In this document: in pieces, positions 8,793-17,926 of the stretch | How positions within the stretch are numbered: the first letter of the stretch is position 1 | Layout: the number at the start of each line of letters is the position of its first letter | From: Enterococcus casseliflavus NBRC 100478 | GTDB lineage: Bacteria; Bacillota; Bacilli; Lactobacillales; Enterococcaceae | Assembly (NCBI RefSeq): GCF_001544095.1 | Contig: NZ_BCPT01000002.1 | Location: 186,001 to 250,000, forward strand | Direction: 5' to 3' | Length of the DNA stretch: 64,000 bases | The notes under the pieces: model-generated | Seen by the model: the letters and a program-made list of their open reading frames with translations, nothing else | Database searches by the model: none | Told to the model about the DNA's origin: nothing | Position numbers and translations under genes: made by a program

Positions 8793-9773
8793 ATGTTTGA
8801 CTTTTGGATCGATTATCCGACGATCGAACAACGATTGAAAACCGTATGTTCCATCATTGAAGAACACGTTACTGTTCGTAACAAAGAGATACAAGATGTT
8901 TTGATCGACTTTACTTATTCAGGTGGAAAAATGCTGCGGCCAGCGCTCTTTTTTTTGTTTGCTGACTTAGGCGATCCCCATTATAAAAAAACCGACCAAT
9001 TAACAAAAATTGCTGCTTCTCTAGAAATTTTACACATGGCCACTTTGATCCACGACGACATCATTGACGATTCGCCGCTGCGGCGCAGTCAAGTCACTGT
9101 TCAAGCCAAATACGGCAAGGATATCGCGGTCTACACGGGTGATCTTTTGTTCACCCAATTTTTTGAGCTTTTGATCGAAAGTATGAATGGCTCCCCGTTT
9201 TTAAAAACCAACGCACAAGCCATGAAACGACTCCTTTTAGGTGAACTTGATCAAATGCACACTCGCTACAATATCCATGAATCGATTGACGACTATCTGC
9301 AAAGCATCAACGGCAAAACCGCTGAACTGTTTTGGCTCGCTTGTCTCGAAGGCGCTCATTTTGGCGGCCTCGACACAGAAAACCAAGAGCGGGCGGGTGA
9401 GATCGGTCGCAACATCGGGATCGCCTTTCAAGTATTCGACGATATTCTCGACTACACCTCTGATAGCGGCACTTTGAAAAAACCGATTCTAGAAGATTTG
9501 GCACAAGGAGTCTATACCTTACCGCTGCTATTTGCCAAAGAACAGGCACCTGCAGCATTCGCTCCTTATTTGAATAAAAAAGCAGCACTCTCCTTGGCAG
9601 AAGCCCAAGAAGTTGCGGATCTTGTCGTCCGTTACGGCGGTGTCGAAAAAGCGCGTGCTTTCGCGGTCACCTACACGCAAAAAGCCTTAGACGACATCGA
9701 TCTGCTGCCCGAAGCACCTAGCAAAGCCAAAATTCGTTCATTAACTGAACTGCTCTTGCAGCGCAATTACTGA
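8793..9773 (+). CDS. Polyprenyl diphosphate synthase (heptaprenyl-type)
   Basis: About 326 residues, a trans-isoprenyl diphosphate synthase. The first Asp-rich motif LIHDDIIDD and the second FQVFDDILDY are intact, with GGKMLRPALFFLF at the N-terminus for pyrophosphate binding. It makes the isoprenoid tail for menA. The ATG at 8793 has AAAGGG 8 nt upstream and gives the expected MFDFWIDYPTIE start; the ATG at 8769 would add eight unusual residues. No partner subunit (HepS-like) is visible nearby, so it acts alone or with one encoded elsewhere. The symbol hepT/ispB depends on chain length, which cannot be read here. Confidence 0.87.
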   Translation: MFDFWIDYPTIEQRLKTVCSIIEEHVTVRNKEIQDVLIDFTYSGGKMLRPALFFLFADLGDPHYKKTDQLTKIAASLEILHMATLIHDDIIDDSPLRRSQVTVQAKYGKDIAVYTGDLLFTQFFELLIESMNGSPFLKTNAQAMKRLLLGELDQMHTRYNIHESIDDYLQSINGKTAELFWLACLEGAHFGGLDTENQERAGEIGRNIGIAFQVFDDILDYTSDSGTLKKPILEDLAQGVYTLPLLFAKEQAPAAFAPYLNKKAALSLAEAQEVADLVVRYGGVEKARAFAVTYTQKALDDIDLLPEAPSKAKIRSLTELLLQRNY

Positions 9774-9795
9774 GCCATAGAGCAATGAGAAGAAA

Positions 9796-9829
9796 AGCGT
9801 CCATCACTGATTGATGGACGCTCTTTTTT
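9796..9829. terminator. Bidirectional terminator between polyprenyl synthase and cydC
   Basis: AGCGTCCATCA (9796-9806) pairs with TGATGGACGCT (9812-9822), followed by a T-run on the plus strand and flanked by As that serve the minus-strand cyd operon. Confidence 0.9.
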
Positions 9830-11585
9830 ATCGTCGTCCTTGGTCAATGGCCAATAAGTGTTGAAAATGTTTGTTTTCTGCTGCCAATTCGGCAGGTGTT
9901 CCGCTCATGGTCAACTGACCATCTTCAATAAAGAGCACACGGTCCATCATCGAAATTCCTTGCAAGTGGTGGGTGATCCAAATGATCGTTTTGTTCTCCA
10001 GCACTTGGAAAAAGGTTTCGAGCACGCCTTGCTCCGTGATCGGGTCTAAGCCGACGGTTGGCTCATCCAATAAGATGATCGGAGTGTCTTTTAGCAAGAT
10101 CCGCGCCAATGCCAAACGATGCCGTTCTCCACCAGAAAAACGCAAGCCGGCTTCATCCACCATCGTCGCCAAGCCGTTAGGCAAAGCTGCCACCATTTCT
10201 TTCAACCCGACTTGCTCCAGTACGCGCCAGACTTCTTCTTCCGAAGCCGACTCATTGCCTAGCCGAATATTATTCAAAACGGTCGTATGAAAAAGATAAG
10301 GACTTTGATTGATGACACCGATCAAGTCACTGATCGACTCACTCAATGCCGTCACAGGTACGTCGTTTAAGGTGATCGACCCTTGCGTCGGTTGCAGATC
10401 GCCTCGCAACAAGGAGGCAAATGTACTTTTCCCAGAACCGCTGCGACCAAGGATCGCTAGTTTTTGATACGCAGGAATCGTTAGATCCAGCCCATGAAGC
10501 ACTTCTTTGCCTTCAGGATACTGAAAATGCAAGTCCTTGACTGTGATCGACACGAGGCCCGTCACTTCAGGGACTGACGGTTGCTCCATGGAGACTTGGC
10601 GATTTTCTTCTGGCAATGCATTGAAGCGATCGATAGAGTCTTTGTAGCGATTGGTTTCTTGAGCAGCAGATGGTAATGGCGCAAATGCATCAACTAAAGG
10701 AAAGACACACAGGACAAAGGCAGCGATCCAGTTGGCTGCTCCTCCGTGGTTACCTGGAAAGCGAATGCTGGTCCAAAGCAGCAATGCGACAGCGATCACT
10801 CCAAAGATGCTTTGTAAAAGAAAATCACGCCGGCGATCAAAGGACAGCATCTGTTCATCCACCGCCCGCAACTGTGTTTCCAGTTCCTTATGGGCAGCCA
10901 CGTACTCGCTGCCTCTTTGAGAGAAGACCCAATCAGAAACCCCTAATACATTATCCGTCAGTGTCGTATACAAGTTGTTTTTCATGTGTTTTTGCTTTTC
11001 TTGCCGCGCGCCGTTGATGATCACCGACCAAAGCGGCAAGACAAAGACGATGATCCCTAATAGCAGCAGCATCACCAAAGCAAACCACCAAGAAAAATAG
11101 CCGAGTCCGATGATCAAGAACGCATACAAGATCCAAGCGATCACGGTAGGAAAGATCGTCCGCAAATACAGGTTTTGAATATGGTTGATATCTTCTGCCA
11201 ATAAGCCCAAGATATCCCCCGTGCGATGTGCTTGCTTAAAGAAGATCGCATCTTTTTCTACTACGTTGTACAATTTCAAACGTAAATTAGAGGTCATGCG
11301 CAAGACCCAGCTATGACTGGTCAACCGTTCCAAATAGCGAAAGACTGGACGGCCGATCCCAAACGCTCGGGTCAGTACGATGGGGATGTAAACCAATAGA
11401 ATGTTTTCTGGGATCGATGCCGAGCGGCTGATCAGGTACCCAGAATTAAACATCAGTGCCCCACCACAGAAAAAGGTCAAGAAGCCTAGGAATAAGGCCA
11501 GCGCCAAAACGTTTTTGTATTTTGACAAGAAAGGCTTGACCCACGTATCAGTTTTCAATGAGCGCAATAAGCCGATTTTATTCAA
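9828..11585 (-). CDS. cydC: Cytochrome bd assembly ABC transporter, CydC-like subunit
   Basis: 585 residues: a six-helix ABC exporter domain then an ATPase domain (Walker A GRSGSGKST, signature LRFSGGERHRLAL, Walker B IILLDEPTVGLD). FGIGRPVFRYLERLTSH near residue 95 is characteristic of the CydC half (E. coli naming). It pairs with the upstream ABC gene to export thiols and allow bd oxidase maturation. The start is a TTG at 11585, with AGGAGGG 8 nt upstream, overlapping the upstream stop by 8 bp. In Bacillus-style operon order it would be called cydD. Confidence 0.88.
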   Translation of the reverse strand: MNKIGLLRSLKTDTWVKPFLSKYKNVLALALFLGFLTFFCGGALMFNSGYLISRSASIPENILLVYIPIVLTRAFGIGRPVFRYLERLTSHSWVLRMTSNLRLKLYNVVEKDAIFFKQAHRTGDILGLLAEDINHIQNLYLRTIFPTVIAWILYAFLIIGLGYFSWWFALVMLLLLGIIVFVLPLWSVIINGARQEKQKHMKNNLYTTLTDNVLGVSDWVFSQRGSEYVAAHKELETQLRAVDEQMLSFDRRRDFLLQSIFGVIAVALLLWTSIRFPGNHGGAANWIAAFVLCVFPLVDAFAPLPSAAQETNRYKDSIDRFNALPEENRQVSMEQPSVPEVTGLVSITVKDLHFQYPEGKEVLHGLDLTIPAYQKLAILGRSGSGKSTFASLLRGDLQPTQGSITLNDVPVTALSESISDLIGVINQSPYLFHTTVLNNIRLGNESASEEEVWRVLEQVGLKEMVAALPNGLATMVDEAGLRFSGGERHRLALARILLKDTPIILLDEPTVGLDPITEQGVLETFFQVLENKTIIWITHHLQGISMMDRVLFIEDGQLTMSGTPAELAAENKHFQHLLAIDQGRR

Positions 11586-13299
11586 GCTGTTCCCTCCTCA
11601 TTCCATTGACTAGTTCTGTAAAAGCACCTTGCTTTTGCTGCAGTTGTGCCAAGGTTCCTTGTTCCACGATTCTTCCTTGATCCATCACGATGATTTCATC
11701 CATTTCTTCCATCCAGTGCAAGCGATGGGTTGCAAAAAAGACTAAACGGTTTTCCATCAGCGGTAGCATCCGTTCTTTTAAGGCAACTTCGGTTTCAATA
11801 TCCAAATGAGCCGTTGGTTCATCAAACAAAAGAATCTTTCGTTGCTGGTCTAAAAAGGCACGGGCTAGAGCGATCCGTTGGGCTTGTCCGCCACTTAGAT
11901 GCCGTTCCCCTTCTCCTAACATCGTGTCCAACCCTTGCGGCAGCTCTGCTAAAAGCTCAGTCAAGCCTGCCACTTCAATGGCTTTCAGTACGGCTTCTTT
12001 GGTAGCTGTCGGCTGATAAAACGCGACATTTTCCTGCAAGGTCAACCGATAGATATAAGGATTTTGCGGAATATAGATCAGCTGTTCTTGCCAGCTTGCT
12101 TGGCGAAAGGCCGTGGTCTTGGCCCCTCCGAGAGTGATCTCACCACTGTCTGGCACGAGAAAGCCACTCAAGGTATTGATCAAGGTAGACTTGCCAGAAC
12201 CGCTCAGACCGATGATCCCGATCTTTTTGAAGCCAGTCACGTTCAAATTGATATCCGTCAAAGCCGCTTTTTCCTCGTAGGAAAACGCCAGCTGATCGAT
12301 CGTTAACTGGGCGTCTTCCTGCCAACGAGGCACCGTTACTGCCGGTACTTGGGCTTCGGGCTGATGCAAGATCTCCGTCACCGCAGTCATCGCATTTTTC
12401 CCGTCTAAGGTTGCATGGTAATCACTGGAAAAGTCGCGGATCGGCAAGAAGTATTCTGGTGCTAAAATCAAGATGGTTAACGCTGGAAACAGCAAGATTC
12501 CTTCATTGATCAGCCGCAAGCCTAGCAAGACTGCCACGACGGCAATCGATAAGGTCGTGAAAAAGTCTAAGGCGAAGGTCGATAAAATACCGACTTTTAA
12601 TGAAGCCATCGTCGCTTTCCGAAACCGTTCGCTGGAAGCAAAGATACTCTTGCCATATTTTTTACTGACCCCAAACAATTTCAGCGTGTCGATCCCTCGC
12701 AGGGAGTCGATGAAATGATTGGACAGTAATTGAAACGTTCGGTATTGTTTTTCCGCTTTGCTTTGCGCGGCATAGCCCAAGATGATCATAAAAATGATGA
12801 TCAAGGGGAACACCAACAGCAAGACCAAGCCCGACTCCCAATCCAGATAAAAAACGAGTGCCAAAATGACCCAAGGAATGATCGACATATTCATGATTTT
12901 GGCAAGAATCAATTTCAAGTAGTTTTCGACTTGGTTGATCCCTTCCAAGACCATCGTTGTTACATTCCCCGTCCCTTGCTGTTGTGCGATCTGAGGACCG
13001 ACCCGAAACAATTTCTCCAACAATTGATCCCGCAGATCGGCGGCTTGCTGGTAACTGTAATCATCGAGTCTTTTGGAACGGAAATAGATAACGGCTTGTC
13101 GGGCGATAAACGAACAAAAGAACAGCAGAATCCAGCCCCACTGTTCCTCTAATGGTCGTCCTTCCCATAAGCCAGTGATGGCACGTGCCAATCCATACGC
13201 CTGCCCAATAATGAAGAGCGCCTGCAGGAACGAAAGTCCCGCAAGCAGCCCTAAAAGTTGTTTCATTCCTGGGAGCTTCATGATTTGTTTATCAATCAT
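11578..13299 (-). CDS. cydD: Cytochrome bd assembly ABC transporter, CydD-like subunit
   Basis: 573 residues with an N-terminal six-helix membrane domain and C-terminal ATPase (Walker A GLSGSGKST, signature HLSGGQAQRIALA, Walker B ILLFDEPTAHLD). LDDYSYQQAADLRDQLLEKL after helix 2 is typical of CydD. It forms the heterodimeric thiol exporter with the next gene, needed for assembly of cytochrome bd. The ATG overlaps the cydB stop (ATGA), with GGAGGGG just upstream, indicating translational coupling. Called cydC in Bacillus nomenclature. Confidence 0.88.
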   Translation of the reverse strand: MIDKQIMKLPGMKQLLGLLAGLSFLQALFIIGQAYGLARAITGLWEGRPLEEQWGWILLFFCSFIARQAVIYFRSKRLDDYSYQQAADLRDQLLEKLFRVGPQIAQQQGTGNVTTMVLEGINQVENYLKLILAKIMNMSIIPWVILALVFYLDWESGLVLLLVFPLIIIFMIILGYAAQSKAEKQYRTFQLLSNHFIDSLRGIDTLKLFGVSKKYGKSIFASSERFRKATMASLKVGILSTFALDFFTTLSIAVVAVLLGLRLINEGILLFPALTILILAPEYFLPIRDFSSDYHATLDGKNAMTAVTEILHQPEAQVPAVTVPRWQEDAQLTIDQLAFSYEEKAALTDINLNVTGFKKIGIIGLSGSGKSTLINTLSGFLVPDSGEITLGGAKTTAFRQASWQEQLIYIPQNPYIYRLTLQENVAFYQPTATKEAVLKAIEVAGLTELLAELPQGLDTMLGEGERHLSGGQAQRIALARAFLDQQRKILLFDEPTAHLDIETEVALKERMLPLMENRLVFFATHRLHWMEEMDEIIVMDQGRIVEQGTLAQLQQKQGAFTELVNGMRREQLE

Positions 13300-14315
13300 T
13301 TATACCCCTCCAACGCCTCCGTATGACTGATCCGTTTACGGAAGATATAGTAACTCCAAGCCGTATAGGCCAAGACGAAAGGCAAGATCGTCAGTGAAAG
13401 ATAACTCATGATCTTCAATGTGTAGCGGCTTGAAGACGCATCAGCGATCAACAGGTCATAGCTTGAATCGATCGAACTGATCAAGACTCTTGGGAATAAC
13501 CCTGTGAAGATCAATGCCACCAAAGCGATCAACGTCAAGCCGCTCGCAATGAAAGCCATCATTTCTTTGCCTTTAAAGACGCCGATATTTGCAATCAGTG
13601 TCAGTACAACGATCACGAGCAACAAACCAAGCGTTGTCGCAAAATGATTCTCGAAGAAATCCGTTTGGAAGTAAAGCATCACAGCAAAGACGACTAAGCC
13701 TGCATATAAGATGCCATAAAAAATACTTGCATAGTTGCGTGCCCGTGCCCGAATCGGGCCTTCCGTTTTCAAAGCGATATAGTTTAATCCGTGCAAGTAG
13801 CACAACAAAGTCAACGCGATCCCGCCAACGATTGAAAAGGGATTGACGTAATCCGTAAAGGTTGCCGTCATGTTGCCATCTTCACCCAAAGGCATTCCTT
13901 GGATCATGCTGACAAACATCAGACCGAAGAAAAACGGTACGATCGTACTGCCGATCGTCAACGTCCAGTTCCAAATGTTTTTTTGTTCTTTCGGGAAGTT
14001 CGCTCGAAACTCAAAGGAAACACCGCGAATGATCAACCCGACTAAGATCAATAACAAAATCAAATAAAAACCGCTGAACAAAGAAGCATACCAGTATGGA
14101 AACGAGGCGAACATCGCTCCGCCAGCGGTCAATAGCCACACTTCATTGCCATCCCAGACAGGCCCGATCGTTTTAACGATCTGGTCTTTTTCCTCTTCAT
14201 TGTGGGCCAATGTCTGCACAGACATCCCCACACCAAAGTCAAACCCTTCTAAGAAGAAGAAGCCAGAAAATAAAAGCCCAATCAACGTGAACCATAGTAA
14301 TTGCAGACCGGTCAT
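13296..14315 (-). CDS. cydB: Cytochrome bd ubiquinol/menaquinol oxidase subunit II
   Basis: 339 residues, all helical and hydrophobic, beginning MTGLQLLWFTLIGLLFSGFFFLEGFDFGVGM, where the FxLEGFDFGVG signature of CydB is clear. VWDGNEVWLLTAGGAMFASFP follows near residue 55. It forms the membrane partner of CydA in the cytochrome bd oxidase. It overlaps cydA by ATGA and cydD by ATGA, so the operon is tightly coupled. Confidence 0.95.
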   Translation of the reverse strand: MTGLQLLWFTLIGLLFSGFFFLEGFDFGVGMSVQTLAHNEEEKDQIVKTIGPVWDGNEVWLLTAGGAMFASFPYWYASLFSGFYLILLLILVGLIIRGVSFEFRANFPKEQKNIWNWTLTIGSTIVPFFFGLMFVSMIQGMPLGEDGNMTATFTDYVNPFSIVGGIALTLLCYLHGLNYIALKTEGPIRARARNYASIFYGILYAGLVVFAVMLYFQTDFFENHFATTLGLLLVIVVLTLIANIGVFKGKEMMAFIASGLTLIALVALIFTGLFPRVLISSIDSSYDLLIADASSSRYTLKIMSYLSLTILPFVLAYTAWSYYIFRKRISHTEALEGYK

Positions 14316-15742
14316 CCTTCAAACGCCTCCTTATCAAATGGGTCTTCGTACCCTTCTTGGTTGTCTCCTTGGCTGATTTCGCCGAAGGCTTCTTTTTCAG
14401 GTCCATGATCCATTTCCCTTTTCACCAGATAGACCATCGTTCCGCCTAAGCCAGAGAACAAGAGGAAGTAAACGATGTTTGAGATCAAGAGTGAGGTCAC
14501 GGAAACGTTTGGTGACACACTATCTTCGATCGTAAACAAGCCGTAAACCGTCCATGGGTAACGTCCTAACTCCGTGATCAACCAACCAGCTGTATTGGCA
14601 ATAAATGGGGTGAACAAAGTGATCGCCACTACCCAAAGCAGCCAGCGTTTTTCAAAGAGCCACGGTTTCTTCTTACGCGTAAAATACAACCCCAGACCAG
14701 AAACCAACAGCATCAAGGCACCAAAACCAGCCATGATCCGGAAGCTCCAAAAGAGTGTGTTGACCGGCGGGTAGTAATTACGGTCGCCATAGGTTTCAAT
14801 CAATTGCTGATTGACCGTATCCATCCCATCGATTGATCCGAAGGGTTCATTGAAGGCTAAGATACTCAACATATATGGAATCGAAATACCGAAGACTTGG
14901 TGATGTTCTGCTTCATTCGCCCAAGCAACGACGGTCCAAGCCGCAGGACTCCCAGTATCTTCATACGCCCCTTCCATTGCGGCAAATTTCATTGGTTGTT
15001 CTTCAACCAAGTATTTCATTTGTTCATCCCCAGCTAGCAAGACGGTGAATGAACCGAACAATGCCACCGCAAAACCGATCCGCATTGATTTTTTGAAGAA
15101 GTCGCGGTCAATGTCTTTGTCTTTCTTCAACAGACGAAAGGCTGATAAACCAGCAACAATGATCCCACCCATCGTGATGGCAGCGGTGATCACGTGTAAA
15201 AACTCATACCACACCTGTGGATTTGCCAATAATGCACCGAAGTCAGTCATTTCTGCCCGGCCATTGTTCAAGGTATACCCCACTGGATGCTGCATAAAAC
15301 TATTGGCAGCTAAGATCCAAAACGCCGATAGCATCGAACCTAGCGTCACCAACCAGAAAAAGGTGGCGTGCAGCTTGGGACTGACCCGATCCCATGTAAA
15401 GATCCACAGTCCTAAGAACGTCGATTCTAAGAAGAACGCCAACAAAGCTTCTAAAGCCAAGGGCGCACCAAAAATATCCCCGACAAAACGAGAATAGTCT
15501 GACCAGTTCATCCCAAATTGAAATTCTTGAATGATCCCTGTCACGACCCCGACAGCAAAACTCAATAGAAAAATATTCCCCCAAAACTTCGTCATCCGGC
15601 GATATTTTTCATCTTTTTTGATCACATAAAGTGTCTCCATAATTGCAACGACGACACCAGTTCCGATCGAAAACGGTACAAAGAAAAAGTGAAAAATCGT
15701 CGTCATCGCAAACTGGATTCGCGCTAGTGTCACAATATCCAT
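14312..15742 (-). CDS. cydA: Cytochrome bd oxidase subunit I
   Basis: 476 residues. Haem ligands are visible: H18 in ARIQFAMTTIFHFFF, the His of WYEFLHVITAAITMGG, and the Met region FRIMAGFGALML. The quinol-binding region GRYPWTVYGLFTIEDSVSP is short, as in Gram-positive short-Q-loop enzymes, explaining the length compared with the longer enterobacterial protein. It oxidises demethylmenaquinol and reduces O2 in the membrane. Enterococci lack haem synthesis, so activity depends on external haem (general knowledge). It is first in cydABDC, with AGGAGG upstream of the ATG. Confidence 0.95.
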   Translation of the reverse strand: MDIVTLARIQFAMTTIFHFFFVPFSIGTGVVVAIMETLYVIKKDEKYRRMTKFWGNIFLLSFAVGVVTGIIQEFQFGMNWSDYSRFVGDIFGAPLALEALLAFFLESTFLGLWIFTWDRVSPKLHATFFWLVTLGSMLSAFWILAANSFMQHPVGYTLNNGRAEMTDFGALLANPQVWYEFLHVITAAITMGGIIVAGLSAFRLLKKDKDIDRDFFKKSMRIGFAVALFGSFTVLLAGDEQMKYLVEEQPMKFAAMEGAYEDTGSPAAWTVVAWANEAEHHQVFGISIPYMLSILAFNEPFGSIDGMDTVNQQLIETYGDRNYYPPVNTLFWSFRIMAGFGALMLLVSGLGLYFTRKKKPWLFEKRWLLWVVAITLFTPFIANTAGWLITELGRYPWTVYGLFTIEDSVSPNVSVTSLLISNIVYFLLFSGLGGTMVYLVKREMDHGPEKEAFGEISQGDNQEGYEDPFDKEAFEG

Positions 15743-15809
15743 CCTACATCCTCCTATTTCATAAAAAGTACATTAAAATAATTCTAAATAAAGAAAAATT
15801 CCAACTTCG

Positions 15810-15815
15810 AATATA
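15810..15815 (-). promoter_or_regulatory. Weak candidate -10 for the cyd operon
   Basis: TATATT on the minus strand about 68 nt before cydA, with a poor -35 (TTCTTT) at 17 bp that overlaps the adjacent hairpin. No clear Rex box was seen. Confidence 0.3.
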
Positions 15816-15822
15816 CTCCTCT

Positions 15823-15866
15823 AATCAGTAAAAAAGAAGCAAATTGCTTGCATTTACTGATTTTTA
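15823..15866. terminator. Hairpin between rgg and cydA
   Basis: AATCAGTAAA pairs with TTTACTGATT (15823-15862) around an inner AAGC..GCTT stem. The T-run is on the plus side; on the minus strand the stem is followed by AGAGG. It may be a weak terminator of the rgg transcript or a structured element upstream of cydA. Confidence 0.5.
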
Positions 15867-15929
15867 ATCACTTCCTCTCCGATTCTTAAACATAAGGCGC
15901 TTTCATCGGCGGGAAACAGCTTTTTCTAG

Positions 15930-16889
15930 CTACTCCCAGCCATAACGGGTTCCTTCAGAAAGCAATGGATCACTCAATAAAATCCCCGGAAACTCTTCTT
16001 TCAATACAGATGTGCTTAATAATTGATACATAGCAAACGTGTTCTTCATCCCTAATCTTTCCAGCTGATCTAACGTTTGCTGCATCAAGTCCGCCGCTTG
16101 TGCCTTATTTTGTTTTAATAGACATGTCCAGCCTTCAAAAAACGGCATAAAGATCGCTTGTTCAATGTGTTCTTTTTCATAAACATGATCTCGCCATAAA
16201 TGAAAGGTCTTTTCCGCATAATTCGCCTCGTCGAAAACAGCAAAGACAGAAAATACCGTCTCAAACGTGTTGTACAAAATATCTTCATTGCCAGGAATTT
16301 TTGCAAAGCGCTGACTCTTTTTGATGGCGATCGTCAAGCAGCGCCAAAGCAAAGCTGGCTCCATCGAAATTGCTACGCGGGCAAACAGCCGCAGCTCATA
16401 AACACCCCATGTATCGGTATTCAGCAAGTAATGCTTGGCAGAGTCCAAACAGTAATTGTGTTTCAGGTAAGCCTCCTCGATGGGCACCCCTTTAAAAAGC
16501 TCCTCTTTCATCAAGTAGTCAAAACGGATCAGTTGTAAGAAGTGGTCCAGCTCCAAGGAGTAATGCTGTTGAAAATACGTGGTCAGCTTTTGATATTTCT
16601 TTTTTAATTTAGGTACTTCATCAATGGATTCGATCCCCATCGAACGGACATAGTCAACCATTAGCTTTTGAGCCTCCGAATGATGCTCCCCCGTATGCAG
16701 CAGCTGAAATTCGGCAAAACTCACTTCCAATTTATCTAGCAAGCGATGAAATCGTTCGCAGGAAATCGTCGTTTTGCCATTTTCAAATTGCGATAACAAA
16801 GACATCGACAATTGTTCATCCACTAATTCCTTCAACAGCAAGCCTTTGCTTTTGCGAAGCTCTTTCACTGTCGCACCATAATTGTTCAT
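15930..16889 (-). CDS. Rgg/GadR/MutR-family transcriptional regulator
   Basis: 319 residues. The N-terminal XRE helix-turn-helix (VKELRKSKGLLLKELVDE, then SLLSQFENGKTTISCERF) is followed by an all-helical TPR-like C-terminal domain of about 230 residues, the layout of Rgg regulators. Some members sense short hydrophobic peptides; no such peptide gene was seen beside it. It is divergent from an ABC exporter pair, 95 bp away, and a perfect palindrome (16904-16919) lies between, so the exporter is its likely target. AAGGTG precedes the ATG. Confidence 0.85.
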   Translation of the reverse strand: MNNYGATVKELRKSKGLLLKELVDEQLSMSLLSQFENGKTTISCERFHRLLDKLEVSFAEFQLLHTGEHHSEAQKLMVDYVRSMGIESIDEVPKLKKKYQKLTTYFQQHYSLELDHFLQLIRFDYLMKEELFKGVPIEEAYLKHNYCLDSAKHYLLNTDTWGVYELRLFARVAISMEPALLWRCLTIAIKKSQRFAKIPGNEDILYNTFETVFSVFAVFDEANYAEKTFHLWRDHVYEKEHIEQAIFMPFFEGWTCLLKQNKAQAADLMQQTLDQLERLGMKNTFAMYQLLSTSVLKEEFPGILLSDPLLSEGTRYGWE

Positions 16890-16903
16890 TTTTTCACCTT
16901 CTT

Positions 16904-16919
16904 TTTCAATATATTGAAA
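16904..16919. promoter_or_regulatory. Perfect 16-bp palindrome, candidate Rgg operator
   Basis: TTTCAATATATTGAAA lies 15 bp upstream of the rgg start and 66 bp before the divergent ABC genes. It includes a TATATT. Position and symmetry suggest an operator for the Rgg protein. Confidence 0.55.
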
Positions 16920-16984
16920 TAAGCAGTTGCTTTTCCCGAAGAGCCTTTATAGTTGAATTATCTTATAGAAACGAGGGAAAAGCT

Positions 16985-17926
16985 ATGGATACCCATATAA
17001 AAAAGAAAATGCTTCACGTGAAACATTTAAAAAAAAGCTTCAAAGACAAAACCGTTTTGAAAGAGGTCACTTTTGACGTCACTCCTGGCGAAGTATTTGT
17101 CTTACTAGGATCAAACGGCGCTGGAAAAACCACTTTAGTCAAAATTTTGTCCACTATCCTACCTTTTGACCAAGGAACCGCGCGGATCGATGGGATCGAC
17201 TTGACCAAAGATCCAGCAGCGATTCGCGAAAAAATCAGTCTGACAGGGCAATTTTCCGCCATCGATCAAGAACTGACCGGACGAGAAAACTTGCTGATGA
17301 TTGCTGCCTTGCGCCATGTCAAAAACAAACAGTTTATCGTCCAACATTTGTTAGAGCGTTTTGATTTGGTGGATGCCAGCAACCGACTAGTCAAAAATTA
17401 TTCTGGTGGCATGCGACGACGCTTAGACATCGCCATGAGTTTTATCGGCGAACCTGACCTGCTCTTTTTGGATGAACCAACGACCGGGTTAGACCCGCAA
17501 AACCGCTTAGCCACATGGCACATGATCAAAGAGATCGCCGCTCAAGGACGAACGATTTTCCTAACGACTCAATACCTCGAAGAAGCTGAATTTTTAGCAG
17601 ACCAAGTCGCCATCTTGCATGAAGGGAAAATCATCTTGCAAGGAACACCAACGGAAGTCAAAGCACTGCATCCTTCACAAACGATGGAAATCAGCGTATT
17701 GACGAAAGAACACTTGCAGACCGTGCGACAGCATCTGTCTGACTTTCCGCTGCAAGTCAATGAGTCCAGTCTCTCTCTGGCATTTCCCGTCAGTCAAGAC
17801 TTCCAGCATTCCTTCACGCTGTTGCAGGAACTCAATCAACTACCGATCACTATCACCAGTTTTAATCAAAAGAATGCTTCGTTAGAAGATATTTTTCTAA
17901 CACTTGTCCAAGGAGGAAACCAATGA
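16985..17926 (+). CDS. ABC exporter ATPase (DrrA-like)
   Basis: 313 residues: a single ABC ATPase domain (Walker A LLGSNGAGKTT near residue 40, signature YSGGMRRRLDIA, Walker B LLFLDEPTTGLDP, switch TQYLEEAEFLAD) plus a short C-terminal extension typical of DrrA/NodI-type ATPases. It would energise the membrane protein encoded next, with which it overlaps by 4 bp. Known relatives export drugs, lipids or peptides; the cargo here is unknown. A GAGGG site precedes the ATG. Regulation by the divergent Rgg is likely. Confidence 0.9.
   Translation: MDTHIKKKMLHVKHLKKSFKDKTVLKEVTFDVTPGEVFVLLGSNGAGKTTLVKILSTILPFDQGTARIDGIDLTKDPAAIREKISLTGQFSAIDQELTGRENLLMIAALRHVKNKQFIVQHLLERFDLVDASNRLVKNYSGGMRRRLDIAMSFIGEPDLLFLDEPTTGLDPQNRLATWHMIKEIAAQGRTIFLTTQYLEEAEFLADQVAILHEGKIILQGTPTEVKALHPSQTMEISVLTKEHLQTVRQHLSDFPLQVNESSLSLAFPVSQDFQHSFTLLQELNQLPITITSFNQKNASLEDIFLTLVQGGNQ

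Noticed and set aside
5479-9773. apbE, ndh, menA and polyprenyl synthase as a Listeria-type extracellular electron transfer locus
   Set aside because: The hallmark genes (PplA-like flavinylated lipoprotein, EetA/EetB, FmnA/B) are absent, NDH-2 lacks the extra membrane domain, and the ApbE has no signal peptide.
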